DNA of 64,000 nt from Aquarana catesbeiana (GCF_042186555.1 NC_133335.1:172977919-173041918); one strand, 5' to 3'; positions 1 to 11,300 are shown, counted from the stretch's first letter. Program-made: numbers and translations. Notes: generated by a model not told the origin, from the sequence alone.

Positions 1-222
1 CAGTAAAAAAGAGCAGAACAATAGAGAGAGAATAGAGAGAGAAAGAACAATAAAACGACAACTATTTTTTTTTATTTTATATATATATATATTTTTTTAC
101 ACTTTTTTTGTAACTAACTTTTATAACGGTAACCGGTTCCAGGTTCGGGTCTCTCAAAATGCGATGGCATCTTGGGAGACCCTGTGAAAGTGTGCCTAGT
201 CTGTGCAATGCTGTACCCTACG

Positions 223-613
223 CTAATACTCAACTAGTGAATGGTAGCGTTCAAAACATTCACCAATGCAAAGACCAGGATTGTCAGGACAGGAGGGACA
301 ATAATATCGGGTGTCACGCCTATATTCGCGCTTGCTGCAGACACGACATCTTTTTTGGGGGGGTTCGTTGGGTAGGGGTACTCGGGAGGACATAAAGAAA
401 ATGCCTCTCATGCAGCCGACTGCATTTGGTTGGGGATGTGAATGGGGGAAGTACAGGCGCTGCAGAAGCGGTGGGTTCCCAATTAGGATTGACGAATGCA
501 GCAGGAAGGGCACTATGGGCACGACGGGCCTGTGTTTGTCTTCTTGGTGGCAGCGGGACACTACTTGTGCTTGCCACCTCACCAGCTTGAACTGCACTTA
601 TGGGACTCGCCAC
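223..613 (-). pseudogene. piggyBac transposase remnant, catalytic core deleted (copy A)
   Basis: The minus strand holds two pieces of the transposase in different frames. The upstream piece (about 613-420) matches residues about 119-188 of the intact copy-B protein (motif ASPISAVQAGEVAS). The downstream piece (about 420-223) matches residues about 605-669, including the Cys-rich tail with CPSCPDNPGLCIGECF. Everything between, with all three catalytic Asp positions, is missing, and the junction changes frame. Copy C at 53057-53447 has the same junction, so the deletion predates the spread of both copies. No transposition activity is possible from this gene. Confidence 0.85.
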
Positions 614-693
614 GTCACCAAGTGTTACTGCAGTGCTGGTTTGACTACGACCGGGGTGTACTAGGCTGCTGGCGCTTGCCAGTTCAATAAAAA

Positions 694-1740
694 GCTACCA
701 AAAAAACTGTTAGCGATCGCAGGGATCAGGCCTGACTCTGCGAACGCTGCAGTTATGCATTTAGTGTTTTGTAAGTGACAGTGATCGATCGATACTGCAC
801 TTGGGTGGGCTGGGCTGGGCCGGGCGGAGGGGCAAAATGCAGGTGCTAGCAGGTATCTGGGCTGATCCCGCTAACACTGCGTTTTTGGGAACCCTAAACT
901 GCTGGGGACGCCAGTATAGATCTGATCGGATCAGATATTGAACCGTTCAGATACTATACCACTAAGGGAGGCGTATGCTGCGTGCGTGGGTGTTAGCACT
1001 ACTGGCGCTAACCTGACGCTGCCTGGGGCTGGTGCTTGCCAGTTCACCAAAATGCTACCAAAAAACTGTTAGCGATCGCAGGGATCAGGCCTGACTCTGC
1101 GAACGCTGCAGTTATGCATTTAGTGTTTTGTAAGTGTCAGTGATCGATCGATACTGCACTTGGGTGGGCTGGGCTGGGCCGGGCGGAGGGGCAAAACGCA
1201 GGTGCTAGCAGGTATCTGGGCTGATCCCGCTAACACTGCGTTTTTGGGAACCCTAAACTGCTGGGGACGCCAGTATAGATCTGATCGGATCAGATATTGA
1301 TCCGTTCAGATACTATACCACTAAGGGAGCTGTACGGTGCGTGCGTGGGTGTTAGCACTACTGGCGCTAACCTGACGCTGCCTGGGGCTGGTGCTTGCCA
1401 GTTCACCAAAATGCTACCAAAAAACTGTTAGCGATCGCAGGGATCAGGCCTGACTCTGCGAACGCTGCAGTTATGCGTTTAGTGTTTTGTAAGTGACAGT
1501 GATCGATCGATACTGCACTTGGGCTGGGCCGGGCGGAGGGGCAAAACGCAGGTGCTAGCAGGTATCTGGGCTGATCCCGCTAACACTGTGTTTTTGGGAA
1601 CCCTAAACTGCTGGGGACGCCAGTATAGATCTGTTCGGATCAGATTTTGATCCGATCAGATACTATACCACTAAGGGAGGCGTATGCTGCGTGCGTGGGT
1701 GTTAGCGGTACTGGCGCTAATCTGACGCTGCCTGGGGCGA
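694..1740. repeat. three tandem ~358-bp units upstream of transposase remnant
   Basis: Units begin at gctaccaaaaa at 694, 1054 and 1413, with period about 359-360 and few differences. Each carries gttagcgatcgcagggatc, a run of gggct repeats, and a palindrome-rich part (gatctgatcggatcagat). In copy B the equivalent 5' region upstream of the transposase start is present once (18240-18590). At the repeat joints, a short piece of transposase coding sequence (cttgccagttcacc) is fused to the upstream unit, so the duplication captured codons. Copy C has the same triplication. Confidence 0.85.
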
Positions 1741-2632
1741 CGCATATCACCGCGGGGCGATCAGGGGGCTAAACCTTTATTCGGTAATAAACGGCGGGTG
1801 CCCTGACACTATAAAAAATAAACAAACTAACCAGCGTCACCCGTAACACTTATACGGTGATCAGTGGTGAAAGGGTTAACTAGGGGGCCATCAAGGGGTT
1901 AAAACATTTATTAGATAGTATATGGGGGTCCCTGTCGCTATAAAACGCTGACGGCGAACCTAAATATTTAGGTCCCTAACTAGCGTCACCAGCGACACTA
2001 ATACAGCGATCAGAAAAATGATCGCTTAGCGACACTGGTGACAGGGGGTGATCAAGGGGTTAAAACTTTATTAGGGGGGGTTAGGGGGGTATCCTAGACC
2101 TACAGGGGGGTAATACTAACTGTCCCAACACTGTAACTGTCACAAACTGACACCAATGCAGTAATCAAAAAAAAAAAAAAAAAAACTGCTGGTGTCAGTT
2201 TGTGACAGGGGGGGGGTGATTGGGGGGGGATCGGGGGGCGATCGGGGGGGGGGATTGGGGTGTTTAGTGTGCCTGGCATGTTCTACTGTGTGTGTGTAGT
2301 GTTGGTGCACTCACATACCTGTGTTCTCTCCTCGGGCCGGAACGGAAATTACCGAGCCGAGGAGAGATGACATCATTTCCTTTGCTGCTGTTTAGCATAC
2401 AGCAGCAAAGGAATGATGTGATTGGCCGGCGGCGATCGCGAGGGGGGGGCCACGAACGGATGGCCTCCCCCTCATCTCCGATCGCCGTGGGACAGAAGAC
2501 GACCGCCTCGGGCACCGGGGGGGGTCCGACCGGACCCCCCACCCGCGGAAGGCAAATCACGTATATGTACGTGATTTTGCCTGTCCGTGCCACCTTGCCG
2601 ACGTAAATCGGCGTGAGGCGGTCGTCAAGTGG
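1741..2632. other. piggyBac copy A right arm (non-coding)
   Basis: This is a G-rich non-coding arm. It has short imperfect repeats around ggggttaaaac, an A-run flanked by inverted ctgacaccaatgcag and ctgctggtgtcag (about 2148-2200), and runs of G. It is colinear with 18591-19531 and 54571-55461. I see no gene in it. Confidence 0.7.
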
Positions 2633-2636
2633 TTAA

Positions 2637-3040
2637 AAAAAAAATTCTGATCACTTTTATTGCTGTCAGAAGGAATGTAAAGATCCCTTGTGACAGTAAT
2701 AGGCAGTGACAGGTACTCTTTATGGAGGGATCTGGGGTCTATAAGACCCCAAATCCCTCCTTTGCACTTAAAAGCATTCAAAACGCCAAGTTTGGTTGTT
2801 TTGAATACTGTCATTTTTTTAAAATTTGGCGCCTTTAAATCTTCTGTAAACCGGACGTGATGTTATGACATCGCTTCCGGGTTACTAGATCCAAGACCCG
2901 ATTCTGGCTTCCTTTGGATCTCCGGCAAGCCGGCGCACATGCCAGCTGGTCACTCGGGCCTCTCGGTGGGATGGGAGAGCCCGGGCAAGCCACGGAAGGC
3001 GGAGGGAGGGGGGACACCCCTCTCGCAGCTTGGGATAACA
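2637..3040. repeat. fragment related to piggyBac interior
   Basis: The segment resembles 14220-14640 of copy B and 52190-52600 of copy C: ggaatgtaaa, aggcagtgacaggtactctt and a self-complementary ggggtctataagacccc. It shows more divergence than the copies show to each other. It abuts the TTAA of copy A on one side and the 3' part of the CR1/L2 LINE on the other. It is probably a remnant of an older related element into which copy A inserted. No gene is visible. Confidence 0.55.
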
Positions 3041-3047
3041 GCCGACT

Positions 3048-3392
3048 CTAAAAAACTGTACAGGGGTAATGCCTGCAGCTTGAAGCCATTTACTGTTGAC
3101 TGTCTCACTACCTCTGCTGGAGGTTTATTCCAAGCATCAACTTTCTAAGATTAGTTTTGAACTCTCCTTCAGTTAGATTAAGGTCATGTCCCTGTGTTCT
3201 TGATTTTGGTTACAAGTTATAAAACCTACCCTCCTGAACCTCATTCACCCTCTTGATGTATTTAATGATTTCATTCATGTCTCCACTTTCCCTTCTTTTC
3301 TCCAGATTGCACATATCAAGTTTCTGAAGTTTCTGAAGTCGCTCTTGATATGTTTTATCCCCCAAACCTTTCACTGGACACAGTATTCTAAA
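3048..3392 (-). pseudogene. CR1/L2-type LINE, 3' end of reverse transcriptase ORF
   Basis: The minus strand encodes the conserved tail seen after the reverse transcriptase domain in CR1/L2-group LINEs: YQERLQKLQKLDMCNLEKRR, then GDMNEIIKYIKRVN, then an LPxxVV-like stretch near the end of the ORF. It is the downstream-most piece of a LINE whose earlier parts lie at 4522-4550, 23556-23933 and 31530-32212 in matching order. Stops and frame changes are present, so the gene is dead. The clade call within CR1/L2 is uncertain. Confidence 0.65.
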
Positions 3393-4521
3393 CAGTGGCG
3401 TCGCTGGGGGGGGCAGGGGGTGCAGGCCCCACCGCATGACACCTGTGGGCAGCGGCACCGCTAACCCCGCACGGTCCGTCCTCACCCCTACACAACTCTC
3501 ACTGGCTGTGTCATACAGTGGACCGCCTCCCCCTCCTCTCTGTTTACATCTACAGCAGAGGGAGGAGGCTTCGGTCTGCGGCGCTCCTGTGTGAGAGGGA
3601 GGAGGGAGCCCAAGGGACACACCGCTGTATCCCTCTCTGTTCTGAGGTCTGTAACGTTTAATGTACTAAAGTTTAAAGTCTGTACTGATGGAGGTGGGTC
3701 TGCACTGATGGAGGGGGGTCTGCACTGATGGAGGGGGGTGGTCTGCACTGGGGGGGTTTGCACTGATGGAGGGGGATGGTCTGCACTGAGGGGGTCTGCA
3801 CTGATGGAGGGGGGTGGTCTGCACTGAGGGAGGTTGGTCTGCACTGATGAAGGGAGTGGTCTGCACTGATGTAGGGGGGTCTGCACTGAGGGGGGTCTGC
3901 ACTGATGGAGGGGGGTGGTGTGCACTGAGAGGGGTCTGCACTGATGGAGGGGGGCATGTCTCCACTGAGGTGGGTCTGCACTAATGGAGGAAGGTCCACA
4001 CCTTGCACTGATGGAGGGGGGTCTGGACTGATGGAGGGGGGTCTGCACTGAAGGGGGTCTGCACTCTGCACTGAGAGGGCTCTGCACTGATGGAGGGGGG
4101 TCTGCACTGAGGAGGGTCTGCACTGAGGGGGGTCTATACTGATGGAGGGGGGTCTGTACTTGGTGAGTGGGGTCTGTACTGAGGGAGGGGGATCTATACT
4201 GCGGGAGGGGGGTCTGTACTGAGGGAGGGAAGTCTATACTGCGAGAGGAGGGTCTGTACTTAGTGTGGGGGTCTGTACTGAGAGAGGGGGGTCTGTACTT
4301 AGTGGGGGGGTCTATACTGTGAGTGGGGGGTCTGTACTTAATGGAGGAGGGATGTACTGAGGGAGGGGGGTCTATACTGAGAGAGGGGGTCTGTACTTAA
4401 TGGAGGGGGGTCTGTAGTTAGTGGAGGGGGGTCTGTACTGAGGGGGGACTATAGTTGGTGGAGGGGGTGGTGACACTAATTTTTTCCGCACCAGGTAACA
4501 CCAACCCTAGTCATGCCACTG
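3393..4521. mobile_element. hAT-type MITE with 8-bp target duplication
   Basis: The ends are inverted: cagtggcgtcgctggggg on the left, and ccctagtcatgccactg on the right, whose reverse complement begins cagtggcatgactaggg. Both sides carry the 8-bp duplication attctaaa (3385-3392 and 4522-4529), the size expected for hAT transposons. No transposase is present. The interior is dominated by a minisatellite. The element interrupts the CR1/L2 LINE exactly at the duplicated octamer. Confidence 0.88.
3676..4460. repeat. ggtctgcactgatggaggg minisatellite inside the hAT MITE
   Basis: About 785 bp of variable units near 17-25 bp, consensus like ggtctgcactgatggaggg, drift to ggtctgtactgagggagg toward the right. 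Long reading frames on the minus strand (Pro/Ser/Gln-rich repeats) are by-products of the array and not genes. Confidence 0.9.
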
Positions 4522-4550
4522 ATTCTAAATGAGGTCTCACTAAAGATTTA
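4522..4550 (-). pseudogene. CR1/L2-type LINE sliver between hAT MITE and Tc1
   Basis: Only about 29 bp remain. On the minus strand they read KSLVRPHLE, the conserved VRPHLEY region after the palm domain of CR1/L2-type reverse transcriptases. It links the fragment ending at 23556 to the fragment starting at 3392 and shows that both insertions hit one LINE. Confidence 0.65.
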
Positions 4551-5014
4551 CCGTTCTGCTCATAAGTTTACATACCCTGGCAGAAATTATGATTTCTTGG
4601 CCTTTTGAATGATAACACAAAAACTTTTCTTTTATTCATGGTTAGTGTTTGGTTGAAGACATTTATTATCACTCAACTGTGTTTACTGTTTTTAAATCAT
4701 AATGACAAGAGAAACTACCCAAATGACCCTGATCAAAAGTTTACATACGTTGGTGATTTGCCTGATAACATGCACACAAGTTGACACAAAGGGGTTTGAA
4801 TGGCTATTAAAGGTAACCATCCTCACCTGTGATCTGTTTGCTTGTAATTGGTGTGAGTGTATAAAAGGTCAATGAGTTTCTGGACTCCTGACACACCCTT
4901 GCATTTTTCATCCAGTGCTGCACTGACACTTCTGGATTCTGAGTCATGGGGAAAGCAAAAGAATTGTCCAAGCATCTGGGGGAAAGGTAGTTGAACTGTA
5001 TAAATCAGGAAAGG
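4551..5014 (+). mobile_element. Tc1/mariner element, left part
   Basis: The element starts after TA (4549-4550) with ccgttctgctcataag, and its partner end at 23553 reads cttatgagcacaactg followed by TA. The terminal inverted repeat runs about 210 bp. It has an outer and an inner repeat, each with agtttacata, the IR/DR layout of Sleeping Beauty-like Tc1 elements. The transposase start codon is at 4946, followed by MGKAKELSKHLGER and then a stop (tag at 4988). After 5014 the element is cut by the L1 insertion and resumes at 22426. Joined length without the insertion is about 1.6 kb, normal for Tc1. Confidence 0.9.
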
Positions 5015-5270
5015 GCAGGCGCATGCGTGGAGCTGCCTAAGATGGCCGCTTAGCCAAGGAGCTCCGCACTGTTCTGGTCCCTCGAACCCCACCGCAGCCG
5101 ATAGAGCCCTCGGATTGAGCCCGCTCTACTGCTGATCACTAGGGGACACCCCCAGGCATAGCCTGATGTCAAGGTGCCCTGCCAGAAGGCACCTCACAAG
5201 ACAGCTAGAATCAGCATTGCAGCAGCCCGGCTGGTCCAAGATGGCGGCTGTGTCTCCCGGAATCTGTAAA
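5015..5270 (+). promoter_or_regulatory. 5' UTR of L1 copy 1
   Basis: This GC-richer segment contains aagatggcc and aagatggcggc, which resemble the YY1-type core often found at L1 5' ends. A promoter role is inferred from position, between the 5' target duplication and ORF1. I see no gene in it. Confidence 0.45.
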
Positions 5271-5289
5271 AGATGTTCAACCGGCTGTC

Positions 5290-5763
5290 CACTTCCACCT
5301 CAAGAACCTTGTTCTGGATATCCCAGAACACAGGTTGGAACTTGACAGGGCACACAGAGCACTACAACCTGTTAGGAAAGATGGCCTCCCCAGAGACATT
5401 ATTGTCAAGCCTCACTTCTACACAGTTAAAGAGGAGGTGATGAAAGCTGCTCGGACAACCGACAAGCTCTCAATACAGGACCACCAAATACAGGTATTCG
5501 CTGATCTTTCCCCTTTCACTGTTCAAAAACGACGTTCTCTGAAACCTTTGCTGATGATCCTAACGCAAAAAGAAATTGCATACAGATGGGCCTTCCCCTT
5601 TCGCCTAAACTTCTCCCACCAGAATAAACCCTATGGGTTTTCTTCCTTTGCTGAAGGCAAACGTTTGCTGATCCACCTTGGACTCATCTCGCAAGGGATA
5701 CCACCACCGACCACCAGCAGAGGACCCTTTCAGCCAAACGACCATCTCCGCCCAGTCCTCTAA
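5290..5763 (+). pseudogene. L1 ORF1p C-terminal part (nucleic-acid-binding chaperone)
   Basis: The frame encodes the C-terminal half of an L1-type ORF1 protein, the RNA-binding chaperone of the LINE ribonucleoprotein. Diagnostic stretches are LELDRAHRAL, RDIIVKPHFYTVKEEVM, IQVFADLSPFTVQKRRSLKP and YRWAFPFRLNF. Normal ORF1p has an N-terminal coiled coil of more than 100 residues. Here the 5' UTR runs almost directly into the RRM/C-terminal region, so an internal deletion removed the N-terminal half. The first Met in frame is at 5335, but this is an internal residue and not the native start. Confidence 0.75.
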
Positions 5764-5800
5764 CACCTGTCTGGCAGAAGCAGCAGTCCAAAAGGTCTAA

Positions 5801-6206
5801 TGCTGCGTACACACGATCGGACTTTACGGCATACTTGGTCCGGCGTACCGGATTTCATCGGACAATTCGATCATGTGTGGGCTCCAGCGGACTTTGTTTT
5901 ATCAAAAGTTTGACGGACTTAGATTTGAAACATGTTTCAAATCTATCCGGCGGACTCGAGTCCGGTCGAAAAGTCCGCTCGTCTGTATGCTAGTCCAACG
6001 GACAAAAACCGAGGCTAGGGCAGCTATTGGCTACTGGCTATGAACTTCCTTGTTTTAGTCCATTTGTATGTCATCACATACAAATCCATCGGACTTTGGT
6101 TGATCGTGTGTAGGCAAGTCCGTTCATTCGGAAAGTCCGTCGTAAAGTCCGTCGAAAAGTCCACCGGGCAAAATATGCCATAAAGTCCGGTCATGTGTAC
6201 GCGGCA
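5801..6206. mobile_element. Harbinger-like MITE, TAA target duplication
   Basis: The termini are tgctgcgtacacacgatc and the inverted catgtgtacgcggca, flanked by TAA at 5798-5800 and 6207-6209. A 3-bp TWA duplication fits the PIF/Harbinger superfamily. The 406-bp element holds no transposase. The copy at 59704-60094 has the same termini and duplication. It sits just after the LINE ORF1 stop. Confidence 0.8.
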
Positions 6207-7164
6207 TAAGGACTTCTGCCCGCCATAATGGACCGTTCGACAACACAAGAAGTTCTGGTCTACTCAGCTCCCATCGGAACTGTCCTTTTTGAACCCCAGC
6301 GGATGCCATCCGAGTCTACTGACACGTTCACCCTAAACCCCCCACAAGGGGGGCCGGTTCACATCTTAACAGTTTATTAATAACTATATCTTTCTACAGT
6401 TTTACTGGTTTTGTTTTTTTGTTTTATAAGTCACGTTTCCCCCGGTTTGTCTCACATGAGGTGTAGATTAACCAAATGCTGCAATGTTTTGAAAACTATT
6501 AATCTCTTTAGGAAAAAACCCTTTGCGCTGACAGAGCAGTAAGGGGGAGCATTCCCAGCTGTTTTACGGGGGCCCTGATGGGCCAGGAGGGGATCCCACG
6601 ATACGGTGTTCTCCGACGGCCCCGCAGTCACCTTTGAGAATGGGCCTACATTGGAATTTCTCTTTATTTATTTTAGTTAATTAAGCTTTAACCATAGGGA
6701 TTGGGCACTGCCTAACGCTAGGTAATGACAAGTTTTTGTTTTGTCTTATTGGCGGGGGGACGGAACGGTTGCACTGCACCTCACACTGTCCCTGAGAGGA
6801 TGTTTATTGCCTTTCGGAAACAATCTGACTTCCCCAGGGTTAGGGAAGAACTCCCCACCCTGGAACCAGAGAAAGAAGTGGACAGCCCCTTCCCCTCTCA
6901 TTTTGTACAATCGAATAATCCTTTAAAGATTGACTTACTCACCTCTATGTCTTCTATTCCCCTTCCTTTTTCCTCTCTCCCTCTCTCTCTCTCTCTTTCC
7001 ATCCAGGTTGCACCAGAGCCATGACTTTCCAGGGGAATTCCTGGCCGGAACTCGCAAGCAGCTCGAGAGACCAGGAACATCACAAACATATCGCCACCCC
7101 AGGCTGTCTTCCAACTTGGGGTACGCTACTGATTAACTTAGAGAATGCCCTCTTCTCTGATCCA
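6207..7164 (+). other. L1 copy 1 inter-ORF segment
   Basis: This 958-bp stretch lies between the ORF1 remnant and ORF2. It contains a CT-rich run (about 6975-7000) and no reading frame that I recognise. It probably holds the ORF1 tail and the ORF2 5' leader. Confidence 0.5.
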
Positions 7165-7744
7165 TGCCAGATTCCACACCCACACCCCATAAGCTACTGA
7201 TTCTCTCCTACAACGCCCAGGGCCTGAACTCCCCAGGAAACTGCTCCATCAATATCACAATCTAAAGGCAGACATAATTTTCCTCCAGGAGATGCATTTC
7301 CCCTCCTCATATAACCCAACATTCCTCCAACAAAATTTCCCATGCTTCTACCTAGTTAACGCTAAAAACAAAACTAGAGGGGTAGCGATAGGGTAGCGAT
7401 AGGCTTCTCAAAAAAAATCTACTTTTCAATGTCTAAGGTTATTAGGGACCCATAGGGCCGATACTTGCTGATCGAGGGAGCCATAGATGGGGGGATCTTA
7501 TACTTTCATCTCATATTATGCCCCCAACAAGGTTCAAGAAAAATTCTTCCAAACCATGCTGCTAAAACTACGTCCATTTTTTAAGGGAATGGTCGTGCTG
7601 GGTGGAGAATCGAACTTGCTATTTGATCTCTCCTTAGATAAATCCGGAGCAAAGAAAACTATAACTAGATGTCCCCCCAGACAAAGTCTCAAAATAGCTC
7701 ATCAACTAAACACGCTGGGCTTGGTAGATATATGGAGGGAACTT
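7165..7744 (+). pseudogene. L1 ORF2 part 1: endonuclease domain, N-terminal
   Basis: ORF2 begins near atgccagattcc at 7165. It encodes LLILSYNAQGLNSP, then IIFLQEMHF (the conserved QE of the APE-type endonuclease), NKTRGVAI and ISYYAPN. The usual GDFN-type motif reads GGESN, a substitution at a catalytic position. Several one-base shifts split the frame. The domain nicks target DNA in living elements. It breaks off at 7744 in the duplicated target tatatggagggaactt and resumes at 9168. Confidence 0.75.
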
Positions 7745-9167
7745 TTCACTATGTGTTTGACACCAGGGAGGCAACACACACAGCCCATTCACTGGATACA
7801 CACACATGTAAGCACACCATACTTGCAATCCTCCCCACACATGTGGAATGTGCTGTAGCAGTCGGGCATGCCATGTGGGTGTTTTCTTGGCTGGGGTGGG
7901 GTCCCTTGCCTCAGCTCCGGAACAGATAACCATATGGGGTCCCATCTTCCTCGCTGCCAGCCAAGTACAGTGTTTTAGCTGACCTTTTACTTCTGTACCT
8001 AACTCCTGATGAATGGCAGACAGCAATGAAACGCATCGAGTTTCCATGGGGTGCTCAGCCAGCCTGGCTCACTACCTGTTCACTGGCCCATATATATCTT
8101 TTATACATTCAAAATTCATTGAGTAGTATGTAACCACTCATGTGTATGTGCATCTATCTTACAGCAGCTCTTTTGCATATGGGTTACCAATGCCTGCTAA
8201 TAGGAAATACATTGTATTATACTTTATTAATAATGCAAATTAAACAAAAAAACACTGCGCTAATTAGGATGACAAAAACAAAGAAGCGGCTACATACGTT
8301 TTGACAAAAACAATAAAGAAAAAGTGTAAATGCAGCGCTAGGTGAAAAATAGAAAAATTAACAACAATTATTATCAAGTCCACATATCTTTTAGATACAA
8401 TGGTGCGTGAAATGTTAAATAAATAATAAAGTCTCAAAGTGAGGGATTGTGAAATAATTGTAGTGTCCAATAGTATCAGAACACAGGAGGGGTCAATTCT
8501 GAGTGGTGAGTGGCAAGCGTGGGCTGGCAAGGTGGTATAAATCCGTGGAGGAAACCAACATCAGTAGTACTCAATAACAGTGGATGAGAGAGGATGGGTA
8601 CTCTTACCGGATAAGGTGGACTCCCCTGTCAGCGACATGGAGTCAATCAGGCGGTAAGCCCAGCTGGGCAGCAGAAAGGATTTCAGGAGGGTAGAGCTAA
8701 TAGGATAGACTTCCAGCGAATCTACAGGGGTCATCAGCCGAACCTCAAGGAATCTTCCAGGTAGGTCATCTGAGTGAGGGTTCCGAACTCCAGGTTCCGG
8801 AGGCAGAATATGCCACAAATGGCCCAAACAGGATAATCGCTCTCATCCAGGTAGGTCAGGTCCGCATGACATGCACAGCACTGACGAGGCTACTTTATTA
8901 ATATTTACTATCTCTTGTGCTGCCAAGTTGACATATATGTATCTATTACGTTTATGCCATTTGTATGTGCAGATATATGAAAATACTTTTGTTTTATCTG
9001 TTTTATATTATTGTTACAAATAAATAATGTTTACCAACCACTCTACCTCCACAAGTCAATTGCCTCATTTAAAGTCCCACATTCCCTTTTCTTTTTACGT
9101 ACACGTACCCGGGATGGAGGTACATATAATGTGCCTCATTCAAAGTCCCAAACTCCCCCCTCTCGAT
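7745..9167. mobile_element. 1.4-kb retro-insertion with 16-bp target duplication (possibly Penelope-like)
   Basis: It lies between two copies of tatatggagggaactt (7729-7744 and 9168-9183), and the LINE ORF2 reads on across it. The long duplication points to a retrotransposed insert. There is no recognisable protein. A stretch at about 8005-8035 has ctgatga, a short stem and gaaac, which resembles the hammerhead ribozyme core found in Penelope-like elements. A ~25-bp motif (gcctcattYaaagtccca) occurs twice near the right end (about 9062 and 9133). Classification as Penelope-like is tentative, and it may be a composite. Confidence 0.5.
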
Positions 9168-10863
9168 TATATGGAGGGAACTTAACCCACGTGCGAAAGA
9201 CTACACTCACTACTATGCACACCAGACCTATGCCAGGATAGACCACATCTTCCTGCCAGCCTCCGCAATCCCTCTTGCCATGACATCTCAAATTAGGGAC
9301 ACGTCCCCTTCGGACCATTCTATTATGTCTCTGACAATAAGGTGCCCTCAAGGAGTTGAGAGACCCTACAAATGGCGTCTCAATGAATCACTATTGAGCA
9401 ACCCAGTGCACTGCACTATAATTGAGAAGTCCCTGGAGGAATTCTCCAATGACAATGACAATGGATCAGTCTCCCCCTTGACACTTTGGGTGGCACATAA
9501 GACGGTAATGAGGGGGAAGCTCATCCAGCTAGCCTCTAAATTGAAGTGTGAAAGAAGAGTGGACATCCAAAAATTGGAGGAATTCCTCTCTATAAGCAAA
9601 ACACACAAACGCAACCCTACGTCGGACTCTCTATCCAAATTAGAGTCAGCTTGGGTGAAACTCAATCTGGCTCTAACCACCTCAGCAGAAAAACACCTCC
9701 GATGGACAGGTGAAAAGTTTTATTACTAATCAAACAAAATAGGTGCCAAACTAGTGACAAAATTGAACCCTAAAACATGCACCTTATCTGACACCTGACC
9801 TGACACAAGACCCCATCCACATTATGAAATCCTTCCAAAACTTCTACTCCAAACTGTACATGGACAGCTTACCCCCCCCCCAACAAAATAGACATCTTCC
9901 TCCGAGACTTACCCCTTTCTAAGATTATAGAAAACCATAGGGAACTCCTTGACAAACCCTTCTCCTTGGAAGAGGTTGTGGAGGTAATAAAATCGCTCAA
10001 ACTGGGCTCAGCCCCGGGCCCAGACATTTTTTCAGGTGCCTATTACAAAACATTTGGTCCCTCGTTGGCCCCCTACTTGACATGATTTTTTTAACTCCCT
10101 ACAAGATGGAGCCCCCCTGGACAGAGATCTAAACACAGCATTTATATTAGTACTCCCAAAACCTAGGAAAGACACTAACGAGGTCGCCCGCTCTCCCTTA
10201 TAAATAATAACATCAAAATAACGACTAAAATCCTAGCAACCAGAATGTCTAGCTTCATTGCAATGTAAATTCACAAGGGTTAGGTGGGCCTTATACCGGG
10301 GAGGCAGGTCCCTTATCGGGTTAGGAGGGCTATGCATATTATTTCCCTACTAAAATCCCACTGGGATGGAGGTACTCCCCAAAACGGCATGCTAATCTCA
10401 ATTGACCCACAGAAGGCATTCGACTCTGTCTCTTGGTCTTATCTATTCGAGATTCTGGGGAGATGGTGTTTCGGTCCTAATTTCATAGGAACTATCCACA
10501 CTCTATATTCTACTCCCAGTGCACAAGTCAGGTTTATGGGTCACTCCGAAAGCTTTAACATTAGGAAAGGTACTAGGCAAGGATGCCCCCTATCGCCGCT
10601 TATCTTTGCAATTGCCATTGAAAGTTTGGCCATTGCTCTCAGATCAAACTCAGACATTAAGGGGGTTACCTGTGGCAACCAAGAACACAAATGCGCATTA
10701 TTCTCAGACAATATGTTACTCTTCATTACGTCCCCCTTGATCTCCAATCCTGTTATGCTCAAAATACTCCATGAATTTGGTACTATCTCGGGCCTCAAAA
10801 TTAATCCTTCGAAATCACTTGCTTTAAATATATCAATCCCTCAAACTTTACTAAACCAATTAA
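9168..10863 (+). pseudogene. L1 ORF2 part 2: end of endonuclease, linker, reverse transcriptase
   Basis: The frame resumes with the endonuclease end (YARIDHIFL, then SPSDHSIMSL with the catalytic DH). It continues through a linker with frameshifts between 9729 and 10283 (motif SLKLGSAPGPD) into the reverse transcriptase. Motifs are ISIDPQKAFDSVSW and GTRQGCPLSPLIFAIAIESLA. The catalytic box, normally FADD, reads FSDN, so the metal-binding aspartates are damaged. The gene is cut at 10860-10863 by TTAA and piggyBac copy B and continues at 19532. Confidence 0.85.
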
Positions 10864-11300
10864 CCACTTCAGCCCCGGAAGGATTTACCCCCTTCCTGAC
10901 CAGAGCACTTTTTACAATTTGGCACTGCGTCGCTTTAACTGCTAATTGCGCGGTCATGCAATGCTGTACCCAAACGAAATTTGCGTCCTTTTCTTCCCAC
11001 AAATAGAGCTTTATTTTGATGGTATTTGATCACCTCTGCCGCTTTTATTTTTTGCGCTATAAACGGAAAAAGACCTAAAATTTTGAAAAAAAATGATATT
11101 TTCTAATTTTTGTTATTAAAAAAATCCATTAAAATCAATTTTAGTCATACATTTAGGCCAAAATGTATTCGGCCACATGTCTTTGGTAAAAAAAATGTCA
11201 ATAAGCGTATATTTATTGGTTTGCGCAAAAGTTATAGCGCCTACAAACTAGGGTACATTTTCTGGAATTTACACAGCTTTTAGTTTATGACTGTCTATGT
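10864..11300. other. left terminal region of piggyBac copy B
   Basis: This non-coding end carries the terminal repeat, then gcactgcgtcgctttaactgctaattgcgc and an AT-rich part. It is nearly identical to 49650-50045 of copy C. The outermost bases differ more than the rest between the two copies (ccacttcagccccggaagg against ccacttgagccccggacc). Confidence 0.7.

Larger units (their letters stand above)
1..2632 (-). mobile_element. piggyBac-like element, copy A (right part; left part outside window)
   Basis: The window opens inside this element. From position 1 the sequence matches the interior of copy B from about 15953 and copy C from about 52831, all in the same order: A-rich stretch, transposase tail, about 358-bp repeats, G-rich right arm, terminal sequence. 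The right end reads tcaagtgg and abuts TTAA at 2633-2636, the piggyBac-type target. The same right end occurs in copy C next to TTAA at 55462. The transposase is reduced to two short pieces, so this copy is non-autonomous. The left end is not in view, so its length is unknown. Confidence 0.85.

Noticed and set aside
694..1740. CRISPR-like array
   Set aside because: Units are ~358 bp with no short repeat-spacer structure, in a eukaryotic transposon context.
3488..4123. Long Pro/Ser/Gln-rich frames on the minus strand
   Set aside because: They lie wholly in the ~20-bp minisatellite. A unit lacking stops gives open frames in several phases, with no start context or domain.
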